From Antedon mediterranea (lineage: Eukaryota > Echinodermata > Crinoidea > Comatulida > Antedonidae), in assembly GCF_964355755.1 (NCBI RefSeq), contig NC_092679.1:19334932-19398931 (forward strand): a stretch of DNA of 64,000 nucleotides. The letters run 5' to 3'. The notes beneath the pieces are model-generated. The model was given only the letters and a program-made list of their open reading frames with translations. It had not been told where the DNA came from and searched no databases. Position 1 is the first letter of the stretch. Every line of letters begins with the position of its first letter. This document shows, one piece after another, positions 35,321-46,900 of the stretch. A program made the translations under genes and the position numbers.

Positions 35321-37136
35321 AATAATGATGATGATGATGATGATGATGATGATAATAATGATGATGATGATGATGATAATGATGTCAATTACAATACAAA
35401 CACCTATTAATGTTATTTATTATTATTACTAAATTATTATATTGTTATTGTATTAAATAATAAAATGATGACAATTGTAAAAACAAAAATCAATGTCAAA
35501 TCTAATAGCTACTGTATTATATATCATTTAGGACGTATATCATCACATGACAGGAAGGTTGACACAACAAAAGTAGTAATACTTGTGGCAAATTGGCGTT
35601 ACAAATACAATGGTGCTTTATTATAAGTTGGTGGCGCTCTATATCATGGTGACTAGACATTTTTATTGCTGACAATTTTCAATGAAGATTTTTACTAATT
35701 TTTATTTATTGATGTATTTTATTTGGCTTGTAAATTGCTGAAAAAAAGTTCATATATATATATGTACAAATGTAACAAAAGTTCATATATATATTTAAAA
35801 ATGTAACAAAAGTTCATATATATATATGTACAAATGTAACAAAAGTTCATATATATATGTACAAATGTAACGAATAAATAAAACGGCATTGGTATGTCCG
35901 ACATGGCCAAATAATGTAATCTTTAAATGTAATTTTTTTTATAGCAATCTGGATTTTATACCTTTTAAATGTGTTTTCTACTATTTTTACCTTCTCATGT
36001 TTTTTTCATTTAAGATAAAGGATGATTTTACTACTTACCTCATAGAAGTCTACTTCAGTGCAGACAATGACACCTTGGTTATCACCTGAATATAGCTTCA
36101 TACCATTCGTACTCCATTCAACACATGTTACTTGACTTTTGTGGGCCTTTAATGAAAACATCTCAACCTGAAAAAAAAGGGAGCATTTTAGTTACTTAAA
36201 TAACTTTTATTTATTTATGAATTGTCCCTCAAAAACATGAACAATTAATATTAATAATATCAGACTTCAAATAAGCCATTTTGCATTTTTAATAAAGTTA
36301 TTCACTTCTGTAAAAAAAAAACAAAAAAGAAATAATTATTTCACTTATAAAAAGGCAAAAACAACAGTTAATTTTAACCAGAAACCATTGTCTGACAGAC
36401 AATTTAAGTAAATTTTGCTTTAAATTACATTTTTTTTAGGTAAATAATTTTTTTTTTTTTTTTTTTTTTTTTCAATCCAGTTTTTATCCAAAGTGAATAA
36501 CTATTATGTGACATTAAAATGGCATATTCAACAACAAATTTGAAAAAAAGAACATTTTAGGGGGACAATATTTATTGTTATCTTTAAGATCTCGGATTGG
36601 TTATTTACCTGTTGTGGTCGTCCAGGTTTGGGAAGAAGGTGTAGCTCAACTGTTCCTGTTGATGTTCCTATGGCAACCTGATAATCTAATGCTTTTAACA
36701 TCTTCAATGCTGTTATTTTTCCCGATTTATCCTACAAAAGCAATCATTCATGAATAAACTAATTATTTAATAAATCAGAATTCAAGTATAGGTCTATAAG
36801 GTAACTTCTTTTGGCCTTTTAGCTCACCCTTAATCTCTGTCTACACTATATCAAACTATAGTTTGTGATGTGGCCAATTGAATATATTATGGGCACATAA
36901 AGATAGTGTAGACAGACCCTTACTCCATGTCTTACCTGACATCTTATTTTTGTCATCTGACGATCCTTTCGATTGAGTAGAAAAAGCATTCCAAAATTCA
37001 CACCAATTGCAATGAAGTCTGCATTTACATCCATCGAGAGCCACTCAACATTCAGAGATGTCAGCCCTCGTTGAGCCTTCTTGGGCATTACATTTACGAG
37101 GTAACTCAATGGTTCATATTCTCTCAGATTTTCCAT
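25860..37136 (-). CDS. TECPR2: TECPR2 (tectonin beta-propeller repeat protein 2), complete, 14 exons, 1378 aa
   Basis: TECPR2 binds ATG8-family proteins and supports autophagosome formation and ER-exit-site upkeep; human loss causes a hereditary sensory-autonomic/spastic neuropathy. Exons: 36936-37136, 36609-36731, 36039-36167, 34802-34959, 32711-33162, 31023-31559, 29408-30725, 28807-28936, 28154-28343, 27984-28073, 27541-27771, 26949-27239, 26302-26451, 25860-25996. All junctions keep frame; human length is about 1411. Residues 1-355 form a WD-like propeller (LSYLVNVMPKKAQRGL at the start; SRPGLRLWRSDMDG near 232). Residues 355-790 are low-complexity and charged, including nine lysines (about 524-532). 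Tectonin repeats follow (VRDGISERHPQGLKW, ARGGISELLPIGLKW, RYGITERNPLGDYW). The C terminus EEEEWDVI has a W-x-x-I core after acidic residues, as expected of an LC3-interacting motif. It is head-to-head with RTRAF. Confidence 0.93.
26059..26171. mobile_element. MITE family A copy, in TECPR2 last intron
   Basis: AAAGCTCTATCTACACTGTG to GTAGTGTAGACAGAGCTTTA; a short copy with internal loss. Confidence 0.7.
26555..26700 (+). mobile_element. SINE body fragment, same family as 24240-24545
   Basis: TTCTCGGATAAGGACTATAA and ACCGTAGGTCCACTC occur in the same order as in the reverse-oriented copy at 24240. The tRNA-like head is absent. Confidence 0.65.
29005..29203. mobile_element. MITE of the TATTGTCCCCC family, degenerate copy
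   Basis: GCTATATTGTCCCACTAAAA on the left and AAAGACAATACATCTTTAA on the right; the interior matches the 12396 and 36215 copies (GCAAAATAGTCTATTCAAAG). Confidence 0.6.
32295..32439. mobile_element. MITE family A copy with shortened left arm
   Basis: TTAAGCTAATTATGTGACAAAA lacks the CTGTCTACACT segment. The right end TAGTGTAGACAGAGCTTAA is intact. TTAA at both ends. TECPR2 intron 5. Confidence 0.75.
33525..33952. repeat. 24-bp minisatellite CATGGTGG(TTG)n
   Basis: About 18 units of CATGGTGG plus four or five TTG triplets, with 21-bp variants. It lies in TECPR2 intron 4. All six-frame open frames here (poly-Val, poly-Thr, poly-Cys) are repeat artefacts. One more unit lies at 34261-34280, beyond an inserted SINE. 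Confidence 0.95.
33953..34260 (+). mobile_element. Full-length tRNA-derived SINE inserted in the minisatellite
   Basis: The head GAGGGCGTGTGGCGCAGTGT and ACCTAGGTTCGAATCCAAC give A-box-like and perfect B-box (GGTTCGAATCC) promoter elements. The body holds CCGGCTGCATTATGGGAGTA, and the tail GGGCGCTATATAAATCTGGT ends in (ATT)n. 308 bp. It is not a functional tRNA gene: it has a long unrelated body and tail. Confidence 0.85.
34555..34645 (+). mobile_element. tRNA-like SINE head or tRNA pseudogene
   Basis: TGTGGTTTAATGGTAAGATA resembles an A box region and CATACGTTCAATTCCTTTCT a worn B box about 35 bp later. The arms do not pair well enough to call a tRNA gene. Confidence 0.45.
35117..35393. repeat. 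(GAT)n microsatellite
   Basis: Long GATGAT run with AATAAT interruptions in TECPR2 intron 3. The poly-Asp, poly-Met and poly-Ser frames are artefacts. Confidence 0.95.
35745..35878. repeat. Tandem repeat of about 32 bp (AAAAGTTCATATATATAT, TGTACAAATGTAAC)
   Basis: Four near-identical units with variable (AT)n length, in TECPR2 intron 3. Confidence 0.85.
36215..36587. mobile_element. MITE of the TATTGTCCCCC family, diverged full-length copy
   Basis: Left end near ATGAATTGTCCCTCAAAAAC, right end TTTTAGGGGGACAATATTTA then ATCTTTAAG. The interior has GTCTGACAGACAATTTAAG and a T-tract. TECPR2 intron 2, very close to the exon at 36609. Confidence 0.65.
36829..36921. mobile_element. MITE family A copy beside the TECPR2 first exon
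   Basis: TTAATCTCTGTCTACACTATA to ATAGTGTAGACAGACCCTTA. It is a short, worn copy ending about 15 bp inside intron 1, next to the donor of exon 1 (36936-37136). Confidence 0.7.
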
Positions 37137-38214
37137 GATTCCCTAAATTTACCCTATAAAAAAATGTGTTTTGTTAGTACATAAATAAAATCATACACTA
37201 TCAATAATGATCACAAGTCACCCATGCCATGATCTCCCAGCCCTTCCTTGTGCCAAGAATTCCCATAGCTAGGCCTACCTTACCTATATATTGCACTAAC
37301 TGCCTGTTTGTAGTACAGTAAAAAGTAAGGCACCTCTTCATCTGGACTGGTGGTACTGGTAGTACTCTTAGGCCTAGCCCCTAGCTAGCTAGTCCTGCTA
37401 TTTCATTATTTAGTTTAGGCCTCACTGCAGGTAATTTATATAATTGAACAAAAAAATATTATAGAAAACAAGGTTAATTCACCGTACCTGTATATTACAA
37501 TTCTGGAGGAAAAACAAACACTTTCTGGTTGACCTCTTTTTTACCGGTTTTATCAAAGAACCGAAGTTCTTTGATTTTATTGCGAAATAAAAATAAGGAG
37601 AAGTCATGTGACAACCATCATTATTTTTATGTGTGACTACCAGAGCGTGAAAGAGCTCGAGAAAAGGAGTCATACCAATCTACGCCCGGGAGGGCCCGGT
37701 ATCACCGGTAGGGAAATACGATATAAAATGTTATCAAGTACATGCTAACATTATATTTAATGTTATTATGATATTTAATTGTACGTTTATACAAAATACT
37801 GATTATGTTTTATTTCTAAACTGAAGTAATGTTTTGTGTGGCGTTGAACGCGTTTGTGAACGCGTTGAGACGAATGAATAATTTAAACAATATTTCAACT
37901 GATTTTAATTTATAAGTTAAATTAAAATAATGTTCATTTTATATTATAAAACCGGGACTCTCTACCAGACGACACCGGGCACCTACCAGACGTCACCGGG
38001 CACCTACCAGACGTTGACGCATATGCGTCGTTTTTGCACCTTTTTTGGAACCCATCATCATCAAAACGCACACAACAACGCACACGTAAATACCAAGAGA
38101 GGGCAGCAAACAATTTGATCGACTTTCCTTTATGTATTTTGTGACACATGAGTAGAGTAAAAACATCTGCGATTTTAGGTCTATAGCTTTAAAAATCATT
38201 AATAAATTGCAATA
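37137..38214. promoter_or_regulatory. Head-to-head intergenic region of TECPR2 and RTRAF
   Basis: 1078 bp between the two start codons must contain both promoters and 5' UTRs. It holds a three-copy 21-bp tandem repeat at about 37955-38018 (CACCGGGCACCTACCAGACG), a GAACGCGTT pair near 37845-37867 and TAGGCCTA-type words at 37270-37430. No clear TATA box. Confidence 0.5.
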
Positions 38215-41200
38215 ATGTTTAAACGAAAGTTAGACGCATTGGGTTATTGTAGTGGTGATTTACATATTAGAGGTAAATGTATAGTTTTGAATTTGGCTAG
38301 GCCTAGGCTACCGAGTAATTTATGAGTACTACTACTACTAGCTAGGCCTAGCTAGGCCCTCTAGGTTAGGCCTAGTACTAGGCCTACTACTCTAGTAGGT
38401 TAGGGACGATATGCATGGGGAGATGGATGGCGCGCACCATATCCGAGTTCTGAGCATGAGGAGAGGGAGGCCTAGCTTTGGGTTTTTCCCAACAAATATT
38501 GTGGTGACCTGAAAAAGGTTCCAGTTGTTGTTCCAGACAATTTTGGTCAGACTACAAAATTAAATGTTGGGGGAAAAAATAATAAAATAAAAATATTCTT
38601 TTCTTTCTATGTCGTTTTATAAATGTTAATGCCACAAATTATTAATTGTGCAGATGATGTTGAATGGAGAAATTTTGTTTATTGGATTGAAGACCAACGA
38701 ATTCGATTTTATACAATACAAGACAGAGATAACCTGCGTACAGCTACAGGAGAGAAATGGACAGAAGCCTGTGAAAAGGTACCTTTTAACCTGGGTGGGG
38801 CTTGTTGGAACTACAGCCAACAGAGACCTAGATCTTGGTATTTGTTTAGTCGTTTGTCCAAACAAATTCTGAAAAAAAAAATAATGAAATAATTCAAGTC
38901 GCACAATGTCAATAGTTACAGTATTTACTCGCAAGAAAAAAAATATATATATACCTGATAAACAATAATTGAAGCAAAACATTTGTCAACTAGAAGACCA
39001 TCTTGAAGTCAATGTATATACTATATATAAAAATATTGATTAATTTGATTAAAACTACTAAATTGCCTATTCAAAGTTTGATTTAGATGTTTTATAAAAA
39101 ATAAAATGGCATAAAATTAGTAAACATTTCATTATTATTAACCTGTAGTATTTACAAGTCCTACAATGCCCATACAACATAGGGGACAGAGTGGTGATAG
39201 CAGACTGGTTACTTGGACAGGCGGTGAGACTAGAATATGGAGAAAAAGGTAATATGATCAATACTCTTCCATTATTTAATCACCAGGCATAGCGATATCC
39301 AACACTTCAGTCCAAGGGTCCTGGGTTCAAGTCCTGTCATATTTCTGGATTTTTTCTAATGACAAAAATTACAACTCCACTCCCATAGATTTGTAATAAG
39401 ACGTTTTTTATGTAGAGCATCTTGTATATGTTTGTCTTGTGAACAGGATTGCCACCTTTAAGAAGGATAGTGAGGAATTCACTTATGGTTATCCTTGGAA
39501 ATTCGCCTAAATATATAAAAACAAAACTTAGTTAGATTGAGTGAAAGAAATGTCCTCAATCATTGCCCATATATACTAAGAATAAATAGCTGGCACAAGA
39601 TTTTTCAAGAAGGAGCGCTAACATAGTCTGTCAAAAAAAATATATCAAAACGTAATTCATTATTTTATTTCATTTACCAAATAAGAGAAGAGTGCATGCC
39701 CCCAAGAGCAACCTCACTGAATCCACCCATGATTCTCAAGTGTAGTTTAAAACAAACGATCTCTAACATAAATATAATATAATTTATTTTTAGTTGAAAA
39801 ATATAAAGCAGCCTCAGTTGAAAGTATCGTTCATGGAGCAGTCACCAAAGATCCCTTTGAGCATTTTAAATGTAAGCCTTTTTTTTTTCAATTTGATATC
39901 TTTTACTAATGGTTTCTAGGATGCTGCTTATTTGTGACAAGTGAGAAGTTGATTGTTAAGGAGGCCTGTAGAAATTATAGGGGAGATGACGTACCATTTG
40001 GTGCAAAAGTCTCTAGACCCAAAATATGTGTAGAAGTCTCTACACCTCTACCTTATAAAAAAACTCCTGATCATAGTATGTAATTCACTGTCTGCTTTAT
40101 TTGAAATAAAACTTTACTTATATTATTGTACAGAATACCTTCTATAATCTCTACTTGTCTTTTTTCAGTGGATGATTCAAACTTCAAAGCTGGTTTAGCA
40201 TCCATTTGCCGGCAGCTTAACATGCCCGAGCACTTTGATCAGGAAGTAACGCTACGTGGCGTTAGTATCCTGATAAATCAACGTTTGTCCAAAGAGGCAT
40301 TGGAAAACAAACAGTTTACAAGTCAAGAGGTTTGCTATATATATTTAGTAATGTACTTAGGGTTTTTACAACATTATCCGCTTTATAAAACAATGTTATT
40401 ATTATTATTAAGTTATATGCATGATATGCATATAACCTCTTGATTCTGTCAGAATCTTTATTTATTTCTTTATTTATTTATTTATTTATTTATTCTTTCC
40501 TTAGCACTATTTGTCCCTGAATTATCTTGATATCAGTTTCATCTATCTAAGTCAATTTTTCAGAGTATATTCCTTATGGCCAGGAATCGATGTGGTTATG
40601 TTTTCAGGGTGCGCAATCAAACATTACGCGGTCTACGCGCGATTTAACGAAATCACGTTTGTAATCATATCTTCACAAGCATGAATCACTTTTAAACAAA
40701 ATTTGGTACTCATAAATTTCAGGTCATATTTCATCATATGGCAATACAATTACGTGCGTAGCGCATATAACGCATGCGTACGGGCGCTTAAAATGTTGAA
40801 AATTGTCAGAATTTATTTTCGATGAAATTAGAGTACGTTTCAGGCAATTTTAAGCGTTTAAAAAATTGCCATGAGTGCGCAGATTTTTGCATGCGCACTG
40901 CGCGTCAAACATTAATGCGCACTATTTTTGTCCGATTACTGTTGTATAACCTTTCTTTAATAATATCATCATATTTTATTCACTTTTCAACGCGAAACAG
41001 CATTATACGAGCACGTCAAAAGTGACAGGCTACGCACGTGTAAGTTAACAAAAATAATGGTGAAAATATGCTAAATTTTAAAATTAATATATATCGTTAG
41101 AATGCTCGGGAACAACTATTTTTCATTAAATTTTCTTGAAGTGTATGTATCATATGTATGATTTATTATGAAATTAGAAGAACAAAAGTTGATTAAGTCA

Positions 41201-43006
41201 TCATTAATGGCATATTAAATTTAACAAAATTAATTTCGACAATCAAACAAATTATAACATTTTCTTAGGCCAAAATAACAAACTTAACATTAACTTTCTT
41301 CCTTAAGAAGTTCATATATTAAAGTTAAAAGTATATAGTTTGACAGTGCATCGTTTTTTTTATTTTTAAAGATGTCATCATAGTAAAACATTATAATTCA
41401 TTGCGGTATGTAATATCTATCTGCACCAAAGTGTTTACTGCATAGTAAATACACGGAGGAATCTTTCCTTAACTTTTAGTCAGTTGTGTATGGCTCGGTG
41501 GTCTCTGCTTGTGTCTATAGCATTCAAGTACCGAGTTCGAGTCTCACATTGGGAAACCAAACGAAATAAGATTTTTTTAATTATCCGTATTGGTTGTTCA
41601 ATTGTATTTCTTAGTGTTAGATTATACACATGATTTATAATGAAATCTAAATAAAAACACAAATGTGGTTTATGACATTATTATACGCAGAAAGATCTTT
41701 GATCGGATTATGATACCGGCTATTGTATTTGCGTTTGCAAGATCCTATCATATATTATAAATAACTAACAATTCTGAGAAAATCAATCAATCAATATATC
41801 TTAAATCAATCAATTATCTTTATTTAAATCAATGCATATAACCTATAATTCGTCATAGTGACGAATTAAATCTAGTTATTATAGAGGTTTGCAGAATTTA
41901 GACTTGCATATCATTTAACTATTCAATATAACAAGAACTTTTTACTTCAAAACAGCAAGTCTGAGTATAGGCCTAATAAGTATTAGTAATAATCTTGTGC
42001 AGTTTGACTGGAGAGTTATATAAAACAACCTCCTGCTACTAGGCTAAGCATTGCAACATTGTACATCCATCATAGCCTGAAAATAAGCAATCCTGACCAC
42101 ATAAAAAGCCAATATAAATAATGTGTGTAGTTTATTAGTTTGTTGTGTGTATATTAAAATAGACTTGGTGGATTTACTGCAGAGAACAAAAAGTAATCCA
42201 GACATGATAAGCGCTATATAAATGTCGCATTACATTGCATAAGCCAATAATGTGTGTACTTTACTAGATTATACTATGTATATTAATTCATGTAATAATT
42301 AATTAATTTGATTCAAAGGGTGTTGCATTCAATCTGGAGGACTGTCCTTTAGGATTTGATACTGAAGGTAAGTTGAGTTCTTCACTATTTGAACATATTT
42401 TTTCAGAAAACATGGTTATCTTTTGTAAAGACATGGGTATCTTTTCTGCACGTCAACCTGTCTTAAAAACATGAAATAATTCCAACCCAACTAGACTTGC
42501 TTGAGTGATATATATTTCACTGCAATTTGCTTAAGCTCTGTCTACGCTATCAAACAAGTTTGAAAAAAAAATTAATGGTAGTAATATGACATCATCATGT
42601 CCATATATGGGCACATCACATTTTGTGACATAACGTTTCATAGTGGAAACAGAGCTTTAGATTGCAAAATGCAAAAAAAAAATAGAAATTGGTGAAAATT
42701 TGTTTCAATCTGTAAAATATTTTAATCTCATAATTTATTTGTAAATTGAAAGAAATGTTTCTTAACGTTATTCTGATTTTGAAAGAAATAAATGTTTACT
42801 TGATTGATTGATTGATTAATAAGTTATAAATTAATTAAATCTTTTCAGATAGAAACTTAAACGAAGCTGCTAAGGTTTTACGTCTACTTCACGTAAACGA
42901 ACTTCGAGAATTACAGACGAAAATCAATGAAGCGATAGTGAGCGCGCAAAGTGTAACGGCCAATCCCAAGACGGATGAACGGTTAGGAAAAGTTGGTAGG
43001 ATGTAA
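38215..43006 (+). CDS. RTRAF: RTRAF (RNA transcription, translation and transport factor; C14orf166/hCLE), complete, 7 exons, 242 aa
   Basis: RTRAF is a small RNA-binding adaptor of the tRNA ligase complex (with RTCB and DDX1) and of RNA transport and cap-binding complexes. Exons: 38215-38272, 38654-38778, 39149-39248, 39794-39871, 40169-40329, 42319-42367, 42849-43006. All phases agree. Human protein is 244 residues. Recognisable stretches are the start MFKRKLDALGY; FVYWIEDQRIRFYTIQDRDN with a following GEKWTEACEKYL; VIADWLLGQAVRLEYGEK; DDSNFKAGLASICRQL; LGFDTE; and the highly conserved end LHVNELRELQTKINEAIVSA, PKTDERLGKVGRM. Intron 5 (40330-42318) is about 2 kb and repeat-filled. Partial copies of the gene's end follow the stop. 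A possible AATAAA is at 43331-43336. Confidence 0.94.
39265..39420 (+). mobile_element. Possible tRNA-SINE remnant
   Basis: GTCCTGGGTTCAAGTCCTGTC fits a B box. The upstream A box is weak and the body is worn. RTRAF intron 3. Confidence 0.35.
40400..41880. other. RTRAF intron 5 repeat-rich block
   Basis: Words near both ends share GCATATAACCT (40428 and 41834), and the interior 40600-41040 is unusually rich in GCGCATGCG-type words (ACGCATGCGTACGGGCGC, GCATGCGCACTGCGCGTC). This may be one interspersed element of about 1.4 kb. A tRNA-like head at 41487-41560 (TGGCTCGGTGGT; GAGTTCGAGTCTC) looks like a SINE. No transposase frame is visible. Confidence 0.4.
42531..42659. mobile_element. MITE family A copy
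   Basis: TTAAGCTCTGTCTACGCTATC to CATAGTGGAAACAGAGCTTTA with the CCATATATGGGCACATCACA core. RTRAF intron 6. Confidence 0.75.
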
Positions 43007-43009
43007 AAA

Positions 43010-43420
43010 TGTATATTACTGTGGATAGCAGTTTGTATGAAGTAATACATACCCGAGAGGTTGGTAGAATGTATAGGTTATCTTGTGCAACATCAATTAT
43101 ACCTATAGCAGTTTGTATAAGGTAAGGGATTATGTGAAAATTATTATACTGCAGTTACTGCAGTAATGAGTCTTTTACTGCAATAACTAAGTTTGTTTCA
43201 AAGAAGAAGTTTATGAGACACTGCAATAATATAAACAGTGTGTATTGTTTTCTAAAGAAAATAATTGCATAAACAAAATGTACAGTAGTTACTGCAGTAA
43301 CTGCAGTAGAATAATTTTGACTTGATTTCAAATAAAACACACACTTGAGAAGTTGGTAGAGTGTAAATAGGTATAGGTTGTTACATCAATTAGACCTATA
43401 GCAGTTTGTAGAAATAACAC
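43010..43420 (+). pseudogene. Decayed tandem copies of the RTRAF gene end
   Basis: The real end AGTTGGTAGGATGTAA and following TAGCAGTTTGTATGAAGTAA recur as AGGTTGGTAGAATGTATAGG with ACCTATAGCAGTTTGTATAAG near 43058-43125. They recur again as GAAGTTGGTAGAGTGTAAAT with GACCTATAGCAGTTTGTAGA near 43347-43412. Other sequence separates the copies. Confidence 0.7.
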
Positions 43421-43447
43421 AACACATGCCTGAGAAGGTATTTAGTG

Positions 43448-43712
43448 CTACTCAACAAGGTTAAAGCTTAGTTCACATTTGGCTGAATGCACATTATGGT
43501 ATAGTAGACAGATTGTGTCTTGATAACAAAGCCAGAGTAGTGTGAACTAATGCTAATCAACAATGTTAAGCTCGGTTCAAATTTGGCTGAATGTTCATAT
43601 AGTACACAGATTGTGTCTTTATAACAAGTGTGAACAGGAATCTAATGCTACTCAACAATGTTAAGCTCAGTTCACATTTGGCTGAATGTACACGGATTGT
43701 GTCTGTATAATC
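43448..43712. repeat. Three-copy tandem repeat, about 100 bp
   Basis: TTCACATTTGGCTGAATGCA, AGACAGATTGTGTCT and AATGCTACTCAACAATGTTAAG recur in order three times downstream of RTRAF. Units begin with TTAAGCTCRGTTCA, similar to MITE termini elsewhere in the window. Confidence 0.75.
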
Positions 43713-45765
43713 TCGGTACTGTAATACATATGTATAATCTTGACATATAGACCATACATGTGAGACATATTTGACACTTTGTATCATATTATTGCATAGA
43801 ATACTGTAGACACATATATCAAATTAAGACATTTGTTGGCAACCAGTGCTTTTGTTTCTAAAGATGCAACAAGAATATTTACCGATTGTTGTCTCGCAGA
43901 AAGATTGAAAAGGCCTAAAAATTGGCAATTCTCAATTAAGAAACGATAGAAAATAAGCCTACATTGTGTTAAAATAAAATTCAACTGAGCATAGAAAAGA
44001 ATTTAATTTAGAATTTATTGTTTACTTGTCAACCATTTTTTGCCCATGAGTTAATCTTAAACTATACTTTACGAGATTTAAAAAAGCATATTTTTTAAAC
44101 ATAGCTTAATGTGTTTTTAAAAAAATTTATGTTGTCTAAAATTAAATAATTTGTTTTGTTCATACAGTTCATTCGAATTATTTATTTAAATGTATATATC
44201 TATAAAATATATAAAACGTAGGCGCCAATATTACTTATAATAATCACACTCAAAGATGCAGTGTAAATTAATTTATTATTGCTAAGCTGACTGCACAGAA
44301 ACAATAAAAGAAACAAACACCATTTGCTTATAGTAAGAATTTTATTATTGATTACAAAATAGAAAATAAGATTCTTCACAAACACGAAAGACACACAATT
44401 TAAAGTCTTATTATTGTATCGGAAGTACAAGCATAGATATAGTCTACACTAGCACATTACAATTTGGTTTGAACACTTGAGTTTGGAAACAAAAAAAGTT
44501 CGGTAGTGTAGACGAGTTGATTGATAATAATGTTGCAGAAAATAAGTTTGCAGAAGACCACACAAGCAAACTTTAGGTTGAAAACTTCAGCAAAAAAAAT
44601 TTGTTTTCCAAACTTTTTAAACAAATTTTGCTAGTGTAAAAGTTGATAAACTTCTGCAAACTGCCAGAAAACAAGTTTGCAGAAGGCGATGCATTTTTTG
44701 ACAATAAAACTAGTTTGACATGATTTGCAAACTCAGCGAATGAAATCAAGTCTTTGTAATCATGTGATTCTGCAAGTGGACAAAATAACAGACTCCAGTA
44801 AGCCAATCAAATCAGTCTTTGTAGTCATGTGATTTTTAGGTTCTAAAGAACTTCTCTAAGCAGTGGCAAAACTCAGACCGTTTCAAACCAATGTTTGGTA
44901 CCATTTTCTAGTGTACTTGTGTTTGGTTTATTAAATACTTCGAAGTAGTATTGCGCCAGGGAGATATAGTAATTGGTCAAATGTTTGTCCTACTCTGACG
45001 TCATTGTTTTTTAAAGAATCAGTACATTACCATAACAAATTTTCATCTAAATATTTTATTTATTTTACTAAAAACCAAAATCTATACACCGATACACACA
45101 TCAACTAACATAGAAAAGATAGAAATGTCGCAATTTGATATATCAAAAATAGTTTTAGAAAATTACCCTTTAAAATACTCTAATTATAAAATATCTATCA
45201 CTCCCTGAACACCTGTATAAGTATAATGTGCAAATTATTTGCTATGAATATCTAATATTCTAAAATGGTTACATGCATTTATTCTAATTTTTACATTTTT
45301 AATATCACTCATTAAAAATATGTAGTCAATCCCGAAAAGTGCTCTAAAATTTAGAAAACAAAAATCAGCGCTAACTTTCAACATTCTTTTTAGTCTAAAA
45401 AGTATGTTTAATTCGAGTATTCAAACATTTTCATTACTTACGTAAAATTTTAAAACGATTTTGTTTTCTCAAGGTGATACATTTTTATCTATGAGCAAGT
45501 CGAGCACTTCTCGGGACTGAAACATCTCAAATTAAAAAAGTTTCATATGACTATCTACTTTTGGCATGCATATGTACACTTATTCTAATAGGATAGGATG
45601 CCAAATATGTATAAGAATACGATCTATACTATATTGGAAATAGTTGACAATATTTTCTACGAAGTAGTAGTACAAACAATGTTTTCAGGCAAAGTTCAAG
45701 TAGCAACACAATGCATTTATCTTGGCTAACCCTGAAAAAAAACCACACACGATAAAAGAATTACA

Positions 45766-46000
45766 AATATTATTTTTATTATTATTATATCAATATTTAT
45801 AAAGCGTCAATTCAAAGACCGAGGTACAAAATCAAAGGCGCTGGGCATGTTAGTGGTCGAAAAATGAGTTTTGAGCAATTTTTTAAATAAGGCAACAGAA
45901 GAGCAGTGTTTAATTTGTGGGGGGAGTGAATTCCAGAGTGTGGGTGCTGAAAACGATCTATGGCCAAAGGTTTTAGTGGCTATGCGTGGAACAGAGAGTA
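45766..46000 (-). mobile_element. SINE-like 3' segment
   Basis: On the minus strand it ends in GCGCCTTTGATTTTG, CGCTTTATAAATATTG and (ATA)n, a tail style like the SINE at 33953. The upstream body is different. The element at 46001 abuts it exactly. Confidence 0.4.
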
Positions 46001-46466
46001 TTATATAACACCTATATAAATTCCTGTCATTTGATTGGACGAATGTGGGTCACATGGCGTGCAATAGTACGCACTATTCAACGATCGTTAAATAGTACTT
46101 TTTGAAACATTTTTGTGTACGAAAAAAAAAAACGTCTCGCGGATGAAAAAAAATCTAGTACACAAATTATCCTATGATATGGCTCTGTACTGTGAAATAC
46201 AACAGCGCCACCTGTCGTCTGGTCTCAGTTTCGTTTTTCTTTTAAACATTTGAGTACGAAATTTATTTAGGAATTTATTTAGATGTTATATAAAACAAAT
46301 AATGAATGTTTTGTATTCGTGTAATGGTACAAATAATGGCACGAGGTGAATGAAGAAAGGTTATATTTCAACGAGGCGGAGCCGAGTTGAAATATAACCT
46401 TTCATCATTCACCTCGTGCCATTATTTGTACCATTACACTCATAAACATTCATTATTTGTATAATA
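46001..46466. mobile_element. Fold-back element with TTATATAACACC terminus
   Basis: It opens TTATATAACACCTATATAA. Its second half is a near-perfect palindrome: AATAATGGCACGAGGTGAAT and GTTATATTTCAACGAGGC are mirrored by GAGTTGAAATATAACCTT and ATTCACCTCGTGCCATTATT. A reverse-oriented, internally shorter copy lies at 58732-59048. Confidence 0.8.
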
Positions 46467-46900
46467 TATATATATATAAATATGTATTTAGGATACGAAA
46501 AAAGAACGCAGTAAAGCAAATATCAATAATTATAAATAAGCTTTATTGTATTACATTTAGGGCATAACCAGACTATGTATAAGTGTTATGTTCTGAAACA
46601 AATAATCAGACCCATGCGGGGACCAAGGTTCATATACGTGTTTCAATACGGGTTTGTGTGTATCGGTGTGATCATGTTCTCTGTATGGTAAGATCAAACG
46701 AATTATGTCAACTGTCGAATGTGATTTAAAGACGGTAACGGTAATAAAAATATAGAATGTTATTCCTTATGACTATTTACGCACAACGCGGAGCGGACGG
46801 GCGGTTACCGCTTAGGATAGATACAGATTCTATGTGGGACAAGCTAGGCGGTTTTCCACTTACCGTTACCGCTCAATGTGATGTCCTTACTTGTAATGTT

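Larger units (their letters stand above)
43007..46900. other. Convergent RTRAF-nidogen intergenic region
   Basis: No coding exon is seen. It contains the RTRAF tail copies, the 43448 repeat, a diverged fold-back near 44436-44520 (TAGTCTACACTAGCAC / GTAGTGTAGACGAG), a SINE-like tail at 45766-46000 and the fold-back element at 46001. The nidogen 3' UTR probably ends near a minus-strand AATAAA at 46542-46547. Confidence 0.55.

Noticed and set aside
35107..35432. Poly-Asp, poly-Met and poly-Ser open frames
   Set aside because: These are the three frames of a GAT microsatellite.
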